DNA of 64,000 bases from Sympetrum striolatum (lineage: Eukaryota; Arthropoda; Insecta; Odonata; Libellulidae): contig OX388347.1 in the NCBI GenBank assembly GCA_947579665.1, forward strand, positions 26,466,562 through 26,530,561, given 5' to 3'. Positions 1 through 13,214 of this stretch are shown one piece after another. Positions within the stretch are counted from its first letter, which is position 1. Every line of letters starts with the position of its first letter. The position numbers and the translations under genes were made by a program. The notes under the pieces are model-generated. The model was not told where the DNA came from. It made no database searches and saw only the letters and a list, made by a program, of their open reading frames with translations.

Positions 1-99
1 AAGATAGGATAAAATATATATTTCATTTTTCTTGGTATGCGTCTTGTGCAAGGCGGAAATACTGTAAAAGCAGTTGAGAAGTGAGAGATTCTGAAGAAT

Positions 100-345
100 T
101 ATGTTCGTTTTTAATCCCTATACAATTAATGCTGAGAAAACTGATATCCAGGGTCATTGCGTTGTTTTTATATACTTTTTCTACTTTCTGGCTCATTAAG
201 AAAAGGAAGGAAGAAGTAACTCACTCCTCACATTATTTGGTTACCTTCATTCCCTCTCCATAGCATTTGTTGACTAATGTTGTAGGGGCTCAGGATACAA
301 CTAGCCTTCAGGCCGATAACTGCATAGACATCCACCTACTCTGCA
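100..345 (-). repeat. Dispersed repeat, copy 1 (matches 21980-22220)
   Basis: This stretch aligns by eye, in the same orientation, with 21980-22220. Shared landmarks in order are AATCCCT, GGTCATT, a purine run before ACTCACTCCTCA (copy 2: ACCTCACTCCTCA), CCTCTCC, AGGGGCT/AGGGGTT, and CCTTCAGGCCGAT against CCTTTCGGCCGAT. The spacing is similar and the copies are diverged, which suggests an old interspersed repeat. I show it on the minus strand because the reverse complement reads like SINE-type sequence (GGCCGAAAGGC, then GAGGAGTGAG), but the true orientation is unknown. The short open frame at 81-263 lies inside it and is not a gene. Confidence 0.5.
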
Positions 346-720
346 ACACACCGCAAGCTTAGCAGATACAAAATATGTACATTCTCTCCGCGTGTACAAG
401 ACATTCCTCTCTTCCTGTTATGGATTTCCAGAGAGACGAAGCACCACTTCTCCGACATCTTTCCCGCCAGCTCTTCCGCTAATGACCCGGAGAGCGCAAG
501 AAACGAGTGAATGGCGAATCCGGAGGAATAGAGAGTGCCAAAGTGATCGAAGGAGAGAGATAGCCTTCTCTCATAACAGAGGTGACTCACAGCGTCTGCG
601 AACAGGTTTTGGGTCTGGTGTTGGAGCCACGCCTCGACACGACGCCGAAACTATCGCCGCTAAAATAAGCGTGTTAAAGCGAGGCCATACGAAGAGTCGC
701 CTCTCTTAGGTCATCTGTAA
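331..720. other. GC-richer island 1, no gene recognised
   Basis: This block is visibly richer in G+C and CpG than its flanks. Overlapping open frames run on both strands (plus 392-709, minus 336-590), as expected when stop codons are rare by composition. Neither protein resembles a known domain. A regulatory or unannotated exon role is possible but unsupported. Confidence 0.3.
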
Positions 721-2429
721 GCGCAACAGTCGTAAGAGCTTCTTAGGTGCCAAGCATAGCCTTTCTATTTTACCAATGGTTTTCCAGCAAGCGTTTCCCT
801 CAGATCAAAAATTGTATGATGCATTAAGAAATAGCGTGTTCCACAGCTGGTTTCGTAAGTTTTCTGCGTTACTTTATAGCCTTAATTTTCCTTTCCCCTA
901 TAGCCAAAAATTAATGTGATTGAGTTTCATAACAACATTCCGACAGCAAAAGATAACATTTTATAGAACCACCTATGTAGATAATCGGAGGAGATATAAA
1001 ACACTAAGCATGAAAGATGAATATTTTCAACTTTCTAATATACCAAAGCAAGTCAAAAAAAGAATGAACAGTTGTTAAAAGAAAACCGCTGTCGAATAGA
1101 AAGATGAATTTTGTTGACCGGTGATAGGGTAGCCTCTGGCTACATATAAAATTTATCAGCGACTATAATGCACACCTTGAACAATTTCGGTACGATTTGC
1201 TGTTAATTGCCATTATAGTTAACTAGGTTATAACCAAAAAGCTCTGTTAAATCCATGGAAGTAGGTTGACATGGTGATGGAAGGAAATATACATGTACCA
1301 AGTATCCGTAATAACTTTCTAAAACAGAACAAAAAGTTTCGAAAAGGGAATAAGAATTGTAAGCACCTTCATTGAAAAGAATAAATAGTTACAACGGACA
1401 TCTTGAGAGAAAAAACAGTATACCTCTACTAGCAACAATGATTGAGTTCAAATTAAGAAGGATACAAATTCATAAGTGAATAGTTCCTTGAATTTATTTC
1501 ATAATTAGATTGCCGTTCTGGGTGTGAATAAGAAAACTCTCATTAATCGTTTCAAACAGAAGTCAAAACTTAAGGAAAAACACATCATCATCTTTCACGC
1601 CAAGTCGTAAGTAATTTAAGGGTATCTAAAAACATCTTTTAAAATTTCATTTCGTTTTGAATATTATGAAACAGAAGGAAAAACTAAATACAGATTCAAC
1701 TTAAAAATTTTTCAACCTATCGACTCTTTGGCCGTCGTTTTAATCAATGAAGTATACCTCAAATGCATCACACCAAGACGAAACTGTATCAAAACTATTA
1801 AAGTTAACTGACAAACGCTTAAAATTGCAAATAGTAAACATCCCATAAGGTTAAAATCGATCTGATTGTATTCTAAAAAAGATTACCCTAAATCACACAA
1901 CGGTTTATAAATCCGATATGAATCATGAAAAGGACTCAATGGCCAAAACTATAGATGGAAAGTTGGGAAAGGTTGAGATGGGTTGGATGGAAAAAATGTT
2001 GAATGGGTTAGGTGGAACTTTTAGTCTCCATCTTGTTCAAATAAGGACTTATTATAACTATTGTTAAATGAGAGTACTGAGATGGTTTCATCATAAAATA
2101 CGTTAATGAGATAATATTATAAGAGCTGTCTTAAGTCTTTCAAATCAACAAGTTTATTAGAAATCAAAAGATGAAATGAGACGAGCACCTAGAATAATGG
2201 TTAAATTAACAAGGAATTAATAGGCGCAGGACTTTCAGGCCTCTCAGAAACGATTAAAAGACACACCCTTATGAGAATTATACCTAGATCTGAATGATTC
2301 TTTATGCCAAATTTAGTGAGGAAGAATAAACATTACTCTATGGACAAAAATACAAATCTACTTTCAAGATGTTCTGGTATAAAAATCTCTCTGGTTAGAG
2401 TTCGCATCCGAAGATAAGACAGAAAAAAC
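721..2429. other. AT-rich non-coding stretch
   Basis: I see no gene, RNA or mobile element here. A G-rich patch with repeated GGTTGAGATGGGTTGGATGG-like words at about 1970-2020 looks like a small degenerate minisatellite. Confidence 0.4.
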
Positions 2430-3380
2430 TACCTCCATTAAAAAAAACATGGCGAGAGAGATTGTGGCAGAAATATGAAACAAATCCGCTGTTCTATAGC
2501 CTCAAATAAAGAGCGGTTGGCATGTAGATGGACACGTCGACCAGCTCTCCTATAATTTAAATGGTGAGTCATCCGAAGGTGGTGAAGAGAAGGGAAGCCG
2601 CGTAGCGCTGGCAACAGCTTATTAGCCTCGGCCATCCTCTTTCATTCCCCTCGAACCGCGTTCCTTGCACACTGCGAACACCTGATTGATTGCAGAGAAA
2701 GCAGCTTAACGGGTTTCCAATTGTTGATCCGGAGGGCGGTTCCGACGACTTCTTAAAGACCGACGCACAGGTGGAAGGCCAGTGGGATGGGGAGAGAGCA
2801 AAAAACACGCGTTCGAAAATGTTTTATTATTTATAAGTGGAGGCTTTGGGAAAATTGATCCGGCATTTTAATAGCGGCCGATAAGCGAGACTGCGCGGCT
2901 CCGGGGAACGGCGGGAATGTGAATGGAGGCCAAAGAGTGAATGCAAACGACGTGATGAAACGCTCCGCGAAATTACGGACTTAATGGCGTTCCCCTTCGG
3001 AAAAGAGTTTCCTGTCAAAATTAAATCACGGAATATATTGCCGCAATATTTAAGTTAGGAAAATGTTTCCGAGACCAAAAGTTAAACGGAACGGTCGCTT
3101 AATTGCTCGCCGTATTTTGAAAACGAGGGATGTTTAATATAATTGAAGGTTAGGCGATGAATAATGAGCGGCGGCCGGAGGTGAAGAAGTGAAAATGGTA
3201 GCCACCAGGGAGGGCTTCGATTAAATTGCTTCATTAAAATATTTCTCTGAAATATGCGGCGAGAAATCTTATTGGACCACCTAAAGATGCCGAATATTGA
3301 GTCATCGCGAAAATTGAATACAAAGTATTTGCCATAAGCGAGAGCAAATTGCGGATTACAACGCTTAAGTTATACCTCCT
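2430..3380. other. GC-richer island 2, possible conserved non-coding element
   Basis: This is a long, repeat-poor block with many CpGs. It contains a homeodomain-type AT core (TTTTATTATTTATAA at 2822-2836), a short palindrome ATATTG-CCG-CAATAT at 3035-3049, and several TTAAT/CATTAAA words. Short open frames occur on the minus strand (2438-2635, 2569-2808, 2827-3018), but they are short, overlapping and unrecognised. A developmental enhancer is a reasonable guess from texture alone; comparison with related genomes would be needed to show conservation. Confidence 0.3.
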
Positions 3381-4282
3381 TCGTGCATTAACGGAGATCT
3401 TAAGTGCCCATGACTAAATATCCTTTACATTCGTTACTTAAACCCGAACGATACTGCAAACAACCTCGTATTTAAAGTAATAAAAATAATCGCGCGATAA
3501 CTGGACCATGAACGCTGCAAAAGAGCCAAACGAAAAAAATCTCTAGGAATGAACTTTACCGCGAACAATGGATAACTGTCGCATTAGATAGTTCTACCTT
3601 ATAATACCTTGGAAATCAACCACCGTTTGCGCTCCATAGCTGTCTTTTCATGTATATGATGCATTTTTCAGAATAAATAACAGATACGATAAGTTTTCAT
3701 TTGCTAATGTATTATCTAATTTCTAATACTGTAATGATAATTAAACCACAAAAAAGAGGAAATTATAAATTTCATAGACAAGATACCAAACTAAGTAAAT
3801 ATTCTAGAGAATAGAAAATAATACGTCAATTGAATTCATAGGCTTGACCATTCCATTATCTCTTATAGTTGAAGAGTAAATCAATAAATTGTGACATCAA
3901 GGAACTTAAGTGTTTAATTTGAAATTCAAAATTAAAGTAAAATTACAGAATAAGTAATATCTCTATTCAGATATAATAGTTAGTCTAGTAATTTAGGTTT
4001 GTATGTAAATGATCGGGTAAAAATTATTCCTCGGATGGATGCTATTTAACACGTCGCACAGTCAGAAATAAAAACAACTAAAGTTGAAGACAAGCCTAGA
4101 GATATTTAAGAAATAAAAACTTAGTTACTTTCACAAGAGAATTTTTTACTTCGAATTTAAGTTAGGTTAACCCCTTATGTTATGCAACCGACAACGCGAG
4201 CCCCTGCCACTTATACAGCAAGCGACTCATTACCGAAACACCTTTGCCAATCAAAATTGTAGAGTGAATAGCGTCATCTTGC
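3381..4282. other. AT-rich non-coding stretch
   Basis: Nothing recognisable was found on either strand. Confidence 0.35.
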
Positions 4283-4493
4283 AAGTGGCACTCGAATTCC
4301 TTGGCTTTTTATCTCGTCTACAACTAGAGACCCAATCTCGGGAATTTTAGTGATCTCAGGCAGAAAAATACGATAATCTTTGATGAAAGTGGCACTCTGC
4401 TTCCTAACTCGTCTACCGCTCTATAGATTGAGATAAGAACCAATCTCGAGGCTTTCAGTGATATCAGATGGAAATATACGATATTTTTTGAGG
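4283..4493 (+). repeat. Diverged tandem duplication, about 104-bp unit
   Basis: Two head-to-tail units begin at AAGTGGCACT (4283 and about 4387). Both contain CTCGTCTAC, an ACCAATCTCG or CCCAATCTCG core, AGTGATCTCAG or AGTGATATCAG, and a final GAAAAATACGATA or GAAATATACGATA. Several substitutions and small indels separate them, so the duplication is not recent. A third, much weaker unit might follow at about 4519 (AAGTGCCGGTCGA), but I would not insist on it. Confidence 0.6.
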
Positions 4494-7400
4494 ATTTCTA
4501 GACTGGTTTACTTTTAGGAAGTGCCGGTCGATCATAATTTTTAGCGCTCTTTCTGGTACTTAACTAAAATCACGATGGAATATGATACTTTAATCAACCA
4601 CCTCTTTTCAGTACATTGTTCAACAATTAATGTGGTAGCTTGCTGGTTAAATGCTAGGCAAGCGTACAACATTTTAAACGACCCTCACAACGTTTCCCCT
4701 TTTTCTAAATCACACTTATAATTACCTATAAATACTTTGCACAAAAAACTTGCAAAATACATTAAATAGAACAGATATCTTTTTGCTAACAAAAATTGAC
4801 CAATCGCACCATGCTTAAATAAATAATCCAATTTACGATGCCTTTGTCCCTGAATCACTAGCATGTAATCTTAACTAATAGTGGTACAATTACTATGGTT
4901 TAAAAATGACTAAATAAAATTTTTACATCAAGAAAACGGTATGAAAAGTGGCTCCTTGTATTTTTCCATTCCTTAATACGAATCTTACCCCATTCGCGCT
5001 AAGCCTAAAATATACGAAAAGAAAATAAAAATTATCCAGAAATACAAATAAGATCACATCGGATCAAGAACACTAACTGAAATCTGAAGGAGAAAGAAAC
5101 CTCAGACACAAACTAGTATTTATTGGGGAACACCACAGCATTTGATACAACAAAGAATTGAGGGATATAAAAATTACTTAAAATACAAGATTACCTATAA
5201 AATTTGCAAAATATATTCTAAATAAAAGTATAAAATAAGATTAATCAACAAGTAGTGCGAAAAAAGCAAACAGGCACATCTCAGATAGAAATCCTGGGAT
5301 CCAGGGCATAAAAGGAAGCTCACAACCAATTGCAACATGGTTTAACATAGTCCTAGATGTCCCAAACAAAACTACAATGAAAGAGTGCACACGTAGAAGA
5401 AAAATTAAGATTCATACATCGCATAGCCGATTCTGAGTAACATCATGCACCCCAAAGGAAAAGTAATTTCTACCTAAATACAGCAAAATATTAACTTACC
5501 TTGCGATTCAGCTTAGAACAGATGGCGACAATCTGCAAAAGAAATAACATTTTACGAATGATAGACATATCACTTACACACACCTAGATATATTACAGCA
5601 ACGCATAAAAAACACTCAAAGGCAGTGATTGGCCAATGAAACAACTAAAAACAAGCAAATTAATGCTGAAATAAAATGTAGATATTATGAAAATGTTTTA
5701 GGAACTCGAATAGATATCAATGTATATTCCTTATTGCATTTCTAAGGGGGTAAAATATTTTACGTTATTTTTATATCAACTTGAAAAGGAGTCGCTTATG
5801 GTTGTCACAAAATTGATATAACTTCATTTAAAGTATTACTTTTCAAGTAAAAAATGCCATTAACGTTGAATTGTATTTGCTTACAATCACGATCAGCTTT
5901 TCGAAATATGAGAGGAACGGTTTCGAAGTAGTTATTTACAATTTTAAATATATTTTTACACAATTTTTCTATCATTGCTCATACAATTGCGTCAGAAAAT
6001 AAGTATAATTAAGGAACATGTACGTATTTCCCGCTCCAACCTCCAACGCGATCCCCGGGGTAAGAAAAAAACACAAAGAGTTGATCATTGAATGCACTTG
6101 GTAGATTTCCTCCCTTTCTCCGCAATTTTCCTTTCGGACTCTAATTAAACTTTTGAGGAAGCGGAAAAAGCCTTAGGAGAGCCTAAAGAGGACAATCGGA
6201 CCGACTCACATACGCGGCGATTTCGCGTCGATCAGAGCCGTGGAATGCAATTATCTCGGGGAAATTTTTAATCAATAGGGGCAGGAAAAGTAGTCTTGGC
6301 AAACTTTCCATAGAAAAACAGAAAGAGAAACAAGGAAACTGTTCAATGACATAGCTGTGAGGCAAGCTCCCGCAATGAAATAGATAAAACAGATCAATGA
6401 TATACTCCGTTTCAGATCGTGAAAGGTGATCTGAAGTTATTCCCCGGGAGACTTGATTTGGAATAGTCCAAGGTATTTGTTCTGTAACAGGCTTCTGAAC
6501 AAGAGTAAGTAACATACGGATCGACGTGCAGTCGTTATTCTATACTGGGGTACGTATGCATTTTTATTGCGATTCTATCAAACCTCTGAGCCTATTCGTG
6601 AGAAGAGAGTTCCTTCCACTTCTGTGTTCTCCTAACTGCATTTTTCTGGTTATCTGAGAACAAACTTAGTCAACTGTGTCTGTAGGTCGGTGTTCTAATT
6701 AGAGTTACTCAGGGAGCGTAGAGTTTTTGACGAGTGAGAGCTAAACTGCAATAAATGATCGAAATACCTGGTTTCTAAACCCTTTTAATCTAGTATGTTA
6801 AGAATGTCAAATTGAAGCGAGAGGAATTAGGAATAAGATATCACTTACAAAACCAGAAAAGTTTTCATTACTGCTGCCTGGTTAGGGTTTTCCTCAGATA
6901 TAATAATGAGAAATATTATGGTACGTTTTCTGAATATTCTGTAGCTTATAATAACAAATAACAACCTCAAACTTTGATTTTCGGTAACTTATGTTTAGTG
7001 GCTACAGTAATCCCTTCTTTTCTAAGGATACAGACCTATATTCAAGACACCTACAAATGCAATAATGGCGTCTACGTACTATGAAGATATTAGGAACAAC
7101 TTGAGACTCAGAAGTGATAAGTTTTGCCCTTAAAGTCAATGTTTCTTTACATTAATGACAATAAAATCTCCATGGTGCTAATTTTTATTAGTTATGACCT
7201 TTCGAATGAAATTGAAAGATTAACAACAAATAAATACATTTTCAACTTCTATTCCTACCGAGATGAAAATTGAAAATGTTTCATAAATTAAATATTCTCC
7301 TCTTGAATGGTAGAGGTAGTGTTTTTTTTATCTAATATAAATTTATACACAAATCAATAGTAGGTTCACTGAGTAATTTTTGCAATATCTTGCATGTCAT

Positions 7401-7890
7401 TCACTGAACTTTCAAACGTTTTAGTATCCAAGCCATCATAATGATTAGCAGTTAATATTTTTCTTGATTGTTTACTTTCATCGATTACCTGTACTGTGTG
7501 AAACGTCGTAACATCAGATACGTTGTTTTTGATACTTCTCTCCTATTGCCGATACTGGTACGCCAAATGATAAATTTAGTAATTAAAATCAAATAAAAGA
7601 TACAAGAAATATATTGCTATATTCCGGTTACAGCTATTAAATATTTCTTTCTCAGCTACACTTAACCATTACTCGAGGAAGGATTACAAAGAACAGCATG
7701 CTAATTGACGCTAAATTTACAACAGCAATGGATGCAATGCAAGGATAAATAGCAAAACCTTGTGTTTTAATTATCCTCCCCCTATATTTTTGATTTGACA
7801 CTAGTTTTACTGGAAACATGGCGTGGGATAACATTTCAATGCCAGAAATCGATTGCTAGGATCTCAGGATAATGGAAAATAAAATATAAA
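4494..7890. other. AT-rich non-coding stretch
   Basis: No gene recognised. A slightly more GC-rich patch lies at 6030-6700 and includes an unrecognised 110-codon minus-strand frame (6183-6515). The rest is AT-rich and featureless by eye. Confidence 0.35.
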
Positions 7891-7891
7891 T

Positions 7892-7975
7892 GCGTGACTA
7901 GGATTTGAATACAAGTCTTCCACTTTCCAGGCGAATGCTTTGATTTCCTAGCAACTATCTTGAGAAGTTTTCTCT
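7892..7975 (-). repeat. Degenerate tRNA-like (SINE head) segment
   Basis: Read on the minus strand, the segment runs from GTTGCTAGGAAATC through a CATTCGCCTGGAAAG centre to TATTCAAATCC, a degenerate Pol III B box (consensus GGTTCRANTCC). It ends in TAGTCACGC. The spacing and order resemble the tRNA-derived head of an arthropod SINE. The A box is poor and no cloverleaf holds together, so it is a relic and not a functional tRNA gene. Confidence 0.45.
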
Positions 7976-8239
7976 TTGGAAGGATGAAGAATGCTTCGGT
8001 CTGGTGTGGTAGCTAATGTGCCAAAATGTAGAAGAACCAAGATCGAGCACCAGTCGAATCGTCCTTTGCCCATTCCGTTTATCCTTGAGTTTTTCAGTAT
8101 CCGTTCAATCTAATAGATCTACCATTAAATTAGAATCATATAGCATTAACGTTTACCAATACTATTCTTAATAACTCTCCTTAGATGTTTTACTCATCAA
8201 TAGCGTCCCTCTGGGATAATGTCTTCGTTCTTTCTCAAA

Positions 8240-9080
8240 GAGAATCCGCAAAAGACGTGACGCACGAAGACAAATGCCGACCCACCGACATATTACCGCG
8301 AATAAATCTCCTCGGAAGAAAAAACCTTTAAGGCCCCTCGAAGTTTTGGGAAATTAAAAGAGCCACGGAAAAAGGCGTGAGATTAGAGAACGAAGGGAGA
8401 GAAACAGTAAGATGCAGAGATTCACACGATGCGAGAAGTCAGGCGGCCTCGAGTAGCTCAAGTGTAACAGAGCGTAGAGAAGGGACTGCGGAGGGCCACA
8501 GAGGTGTAGAGAAAGAGTTGCTCTATAGACTGGGACAAGAAGAAAGGGAGGGAATTGCGGGAGGGGAAATAAAATATGGGATGTGAGACAGGTTCTATTT
8601 CTGGCCAAGGCCTTGGTCGCGGAGAAAAACGGCAAACCGAGTAAAAAAGAGGAATGGGAAAGGAAGGGAGAGATGCAGATAGAAAAAATGCTGTCCAAGA
8701 GAGAGAGTGAGGTGAGTATGGCGCGACGGTTTGGAGGAGAGAGAGAGAGAGAGCGGTTTATAAAGGAGGATTAGACGGGGGCTTAAAAAAGCTGAGAACG
8801 GTTGAGGGATGCTGGTATTAGCGAGGTGTATTTACTAATGCACACGGAGCCTCCACGATAAATATCGGCGAAAAGGTGGAGTCTGGGAGAGAATGGGGAT
8901 TAAATTTCCCTCTATTAACGTGGGATTATCCACATGGGGCGAAAGAGTATCTTCGGTGAGAGCAGTCGGATACTCGACTTCTGCATGAAACTCATAGAGG
9001 ACGTGTGAAGAAATCCTTTACTGAGACTTTTCAACGGCTCAATGATGGCGGGAGATTTGGGCTACGTGAGGTAAATCTCC
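8240..9080. other. GC- and purine-rich island 3
   Basis: The block is rich in A+G on the plus strand, especially 8375-8780, with a short (GA)n run at 8737-8753. Long purine runs remove stops, which explains the open frames 8377-8586 and 8583-8774 on plus and 8354-8698 on minus. None has a recognisable domain. Polypurine tracts can form triplex DNA or bind GAGA-type factors, but that is family knowledge and not shown here. Confidence 0.4.
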
Positions 9081-10010
9081 ATCGCCGTACATAAACTTAT
9101 AGTATTGATAAAATATCATAATAATTGATTTTGAAAACAATTTCATATAACGTCACACGTTTCACCCGCACCTCCTACAGATTTCATTTTTTTCCCATTG
9201 ATCCATGGTTCTTGGAATGATTGGAAATCAATCCCGTGCATCAATGCGTACGTTAATAGATTCAATTTTATTTTCAACCGGTATTCAGTAATATTTCAAT
9301 CAACAGTCAGGAACTTCTAGACATGGGAATGGCTAGTAGAACATGAAAACTTAACTTGCATCAGAAAACGTGTTCTTCCTAGGAGTTACTATTCATTCTT
9401 CTCAATCCACTCGATGCAAAAAGTGTTTGACATGATGCTGTGTCCACCAAGGAAACCGCCCACCTTCATACATGATAATATACATGATATTTCTTATGCA
9501 CAAATACATTTAAAGATGTTTTAAACGGGAATACTAAATTCAAGAAAATCTGTTTTGATCTCAACTCAATGGTAGCTTTCCATGATTAGAGAGGAATACA
9601 AACAGTACTTTTACCATTTACAGCAGGCTAATTTTTTAAGAATTTTTTTCAAAATTAAACATGATGAATATCGTGAATCTGAATTCCCGGAATCTTTAAC
9701 CTTACATGAATTTTCTTTGAAAATTTATCTCAGTTCGTAACTTTGTAGAATATATACATGCATAAGAAGGGGAGTAACCTCTTCGACTCCGACTCATGGT
9801 ACATTTTCTGTCAAGACGGATATCATTTTCCATTTGCACTTGCATCGTAAACAGGTACTTGAAACTATGAGGTGCTACAGCAAACATTTATTGAGACAAT
9901 CTAATAAATGCTACTTTCTCATCCTTAGGACTTGATTCTTGACCTCTATTATACTATATCTAATAGTAGTATTGTTAAAAAAAGCTTCGATGGCTAACAT
10001 AATTTCGCTT
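9081..10010. other. AT-rich non-coding stretch
   Basis: Nothing recognisable was found; the 61-codon minus frame at 9702-9887 is probably chance. Confidence 0.35.
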
Positions 10011-10014
10011 ATAA

Positions 10015-10090
10015 GGGCTCTCCCCGGGAATCGAACCCCAAAGGCGAATGCGTCACCCATTTTAGTATCCGTGAACCAATTACTCAAGAT
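10015..10090 (-). repeat. tRNA-like (SINE head) segment
   Basis: The minus strand carries a perfect Pol III B box, GGTTCGATTCC, at 10027-10037, embedded in CTTTGGGGTTCGATTCCCGG. Upstream it reads ATTGGTTCACGG and GGGTGACGCATTCGCC. The T arm is plausible, but the D and anticodon arms do not fold into a convincing tRNA. The best reading is a tRNA-derived SINE fragment or a tRNA pseudogene. Confidence 0.5.
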
Positions 10091-10299
10091 AACAAGTTAT
10101 TTTGTTTTTATTTTTTGCTCTATGCATCCCCAATCGTTTTTCTTGCGTCCAGTGAAAAGTAATATTTGTGAAATTCACAGTCTCAGTAAAATGTATTCTA
10201 GAATCCGAAATTGGAAAATTACGAAATACCGAGACATCTTTGACACCTAAAAATTCGGATCAAGAGCACTTACCCATAATTTTTAACACAAAACAAAGT

Positions 10300-10760
10300 A
10301 AAACATTGATATATTATGGTGAAACATGCTGAAAAGGCTCGTTCTCATGGCGTATGTAAGAGCCTTGGACGTGAACATCTGCCTCGTTTTCGAAAGTCAA
10401 TCTCGGGGCAGCCTTGTAAAAAATGCATTAACACAACGCACCGTGAAGATTGTCAAATGGGAAAGATATTGGAATTTTCCTTGCACCATTTACTTTAACG
10501 GCGCCACCGAGTCCGCCGTCTGGTGTCAGAGGGTGAACGGAATGGGATTTGGCGAAAAACGGGAGGAGGAGATGGGGCAGAGTTTGAAATTAGCTATTGT
10601 AAACGTGCTCTATGGAACTTGAAGCGATTTATACGGAATTTCCAAGAACAGGCTTCCTAATAAACCGCTGGTTTCTGAGAAAAGGCTTCGATGCGTGCTT
10701 TCATGCGCACGCTCCGGAGATAAAAAAACCAATAAAAGAATCCTTCGGCTCCATTACTTT
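10300..10760. other. GC-richer island 4, no gene recognised
   Basis: The block is GC- and CpG-richer with overlapping plus-strand frames at 10316-10498 and 10326-10622. The two frames compete with each other and show no known motif, so I do not call a gene. Confidence 0.3.
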
Positions 10761-12479
10761 ACGCAGCACTTTTTAATTTTAAGAGTAGTATTCCAGAGAT
10801 TTTCCTGTTAATATCCAAATGACTCAGCGGTAAACGAATTCGAGAACATTAAAGAGCGAAATACAAGTTTAATATACAGAAAAACTCACATATATATGGA
10901 AATTAATTGTAGGGAGAATTAAGACGTTAGCGATTTTAATATGGAGTATTTTGTCATAACTGCAGATTTTTTCGAGAAGTGTGACAAAATTCAAAAAGCC
11001 ACCATGAAGTTTGCACGCTTTGCTTCAGAAGAAAACATAATCAAATATCAAAACTTATTCCCTCAAAAACGACAGAATATCCGATGAATAATTTCCAACC
11101 TTGTCTAGAGCTGGTTAAAAATTTAGAGATCGAAAATTGTCTTTATCTTCAAATTGGTTCCTTAATATACTATGGAGCGTAAGTGCGCAGGAGTATATCA
11201 CCTTATTTACATTCTGTGGGAGAAACATCAGTCTAAATCAGTAGGATCCTTAATTTGTCCATAATTAGCCATTTGATAAGAGACAAGAAAACAATTGTTT
11301 TAATCTTAACTCCGAGGAAACACATTGACGAGTATTCGGAATATCCTCCTCGTGAAAGGAAAACACTTGCGTCTCAAATTTCCCAAGACACGCTTTTAAA
11401 TTAAGCATTTTCTTAGTTAGCAGACAAGGATGTTCGTGATATGGACACATCTTCCTTGGGGAATACCCGATATCTCTAAAAGGGACGGAAAACTCGAAAT
11501 ATGGGCGCAAAACGTCTTTGCATCTAAACATTTAGAGAAGTGAGATTTTTGTCAACATCAACGACGAAAAATTTTACGTTACAAAATAGCCTTCATTTAC
11601 ATAGGAACATTTTCCCTGTTTATACAGTTTATAAGTTCTATACCACACTATACTTCTTCTTTTTTTGGCCGATATTTCGTTCAAATATGTTTATTACAGG
11701 GATTACAGAAGAAAAAAGCTCTTACAATTTCTAAGAACAAATTAATTCTCAAAGGTCAAAAGAGGCCTTAATTAAGAATAAAAAATTATCTACTACTTTC
11801 AAAAAATGTAACCATATATTTATTGCTCGTTAGAAGGAATTTATAACATATACCTTATTTTGAAAGATATTATTTTAAAATGTAATTTAATCTTAATTAA
11901 TGTAAATTAATCTTAATTTAATGTAACGATCGGCCCATACAAGTATAAAAACTCTAGGAAATAGGAGTAGCTAATTTATAAACATACGCTTTATATCAGC
12001 ATGATTCTAGAATTAACTGTATTAATTCCATTAAATTACGATTCTACCGTCTATTTAAGGGAAAATTACGATAAATGTCCTACAAAAATTTTCTCACCTC
12101 GATGAATTACATTTAATTGAAACTTGCCTGTAAAATAACCAGGCGAAAATATTTCTGCGAGATCAGATTACATTATGAGTATTTATTTATCAGATACTGA
12201 TATTCTAGAGTAGATCTCACTCTCAAGGACAAACTTCCATCGTCTCCAATTTAAATAAATACTGCATCTACCACGTTATTTTCATCCGCACTATGATAAA
12301 TCCATCCACGCATGATATGAACACATAAACAGATTAAATAATCACATCCGAAATAACATCTGAGTGGTCGACCTAACGAGGAAGCAAACCATTTGGGCAA
12401 TCGAGGAAAGTAAACAGATTACGCAAGGGAAATCAATTCAGCCTAACGAGAAGAATTACATCATAATACTTCTCTCTTC
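10761..12479. other. AT-rich non-coding stretch with a small tandem repeat
   Basis: No gene recognised. Around 11877-11930 a short unit similar to AATGTAAATTAATCTTAATT is repeated about twice. Confidence 0.4.
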
Positions 12480-12910
12480 TCATCGTCAGTAGATCCTATT
12501 TATAAGTCTGTTTGCGTAGACTTTTGATGCCTCAATTCCCCCGAGAACACTATCATCTTCTCCGCACTTTTAGCAGAACTATAAAAGAGGACCGCCACTT
12601 CCCCGTTGGCTTTTGAATAGACTAATCACGCCAGACGAGGCCTGGGGCGGTAAAAGCCATAAGATTTTCGGGGAAATAACCTTTCGAGTTTCCAGGGATC
12701 TTATTTATGATCCAGATAGGATTTCCTCACTCTATATCCGCGAAGTACATTAGCTACTCGTGAAACTCGGCTTCAATGACGTCAAACATCTCGCTTTGTT
12801 TGGAATTTTGCCACGAGGCAGTGATCTGCACAGCATCCGTCCTGCCAACGGCTGGACCAATCTTAAGGACCGCTTTCCTGCCGCATACGAACGCTTTCCA
12901 TTATAATCCA
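12480..12910. other. GC-richer island 5 with TATA-like and CRE-like sites
   Basis: This compact GC-richer block contains a TATA-like ACTATAAAAGAGG (TATAAAAG at 12580-12587) and an exact CRE palindrome TGACGTCA at 12777-12784. No transcript or downstream open frame supports a promoter, so the TATA word may be chance. I cannot say more about function. Confidence 0.3.
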
Positions 12911-13214
12911 CCTTATGAAGGGTAAAGGAAAAGAAAGGTTAAATTGAAATACGATAGGAGGAATTACTTACTTTCGATGTTTTCCTTAAAATACCTCCAG
13001 AATTAAATATGTCAAACTTTATCTCTCTAAAACAGCTTTAGGTTAATCAAGATGAAATATATCTGCCAAATGTTAAATGGCTAATATAATTAATTATTCA
13101 TATTCGTTTTCATGACTCCACATGAGTGTATGTAGAAGAGGCAGGGTTAGCATTTATTCCAATTTTTATAATATAATCGATATGAGAAGGCGTGACTTCG
13201 TGGAAAGCCATTTG

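Noticed and set aside
12580..12587. TATA-box promoter
   Set aside because: Only the TATAAAAG word is present. No downstream exon, initiator or other support was seen.
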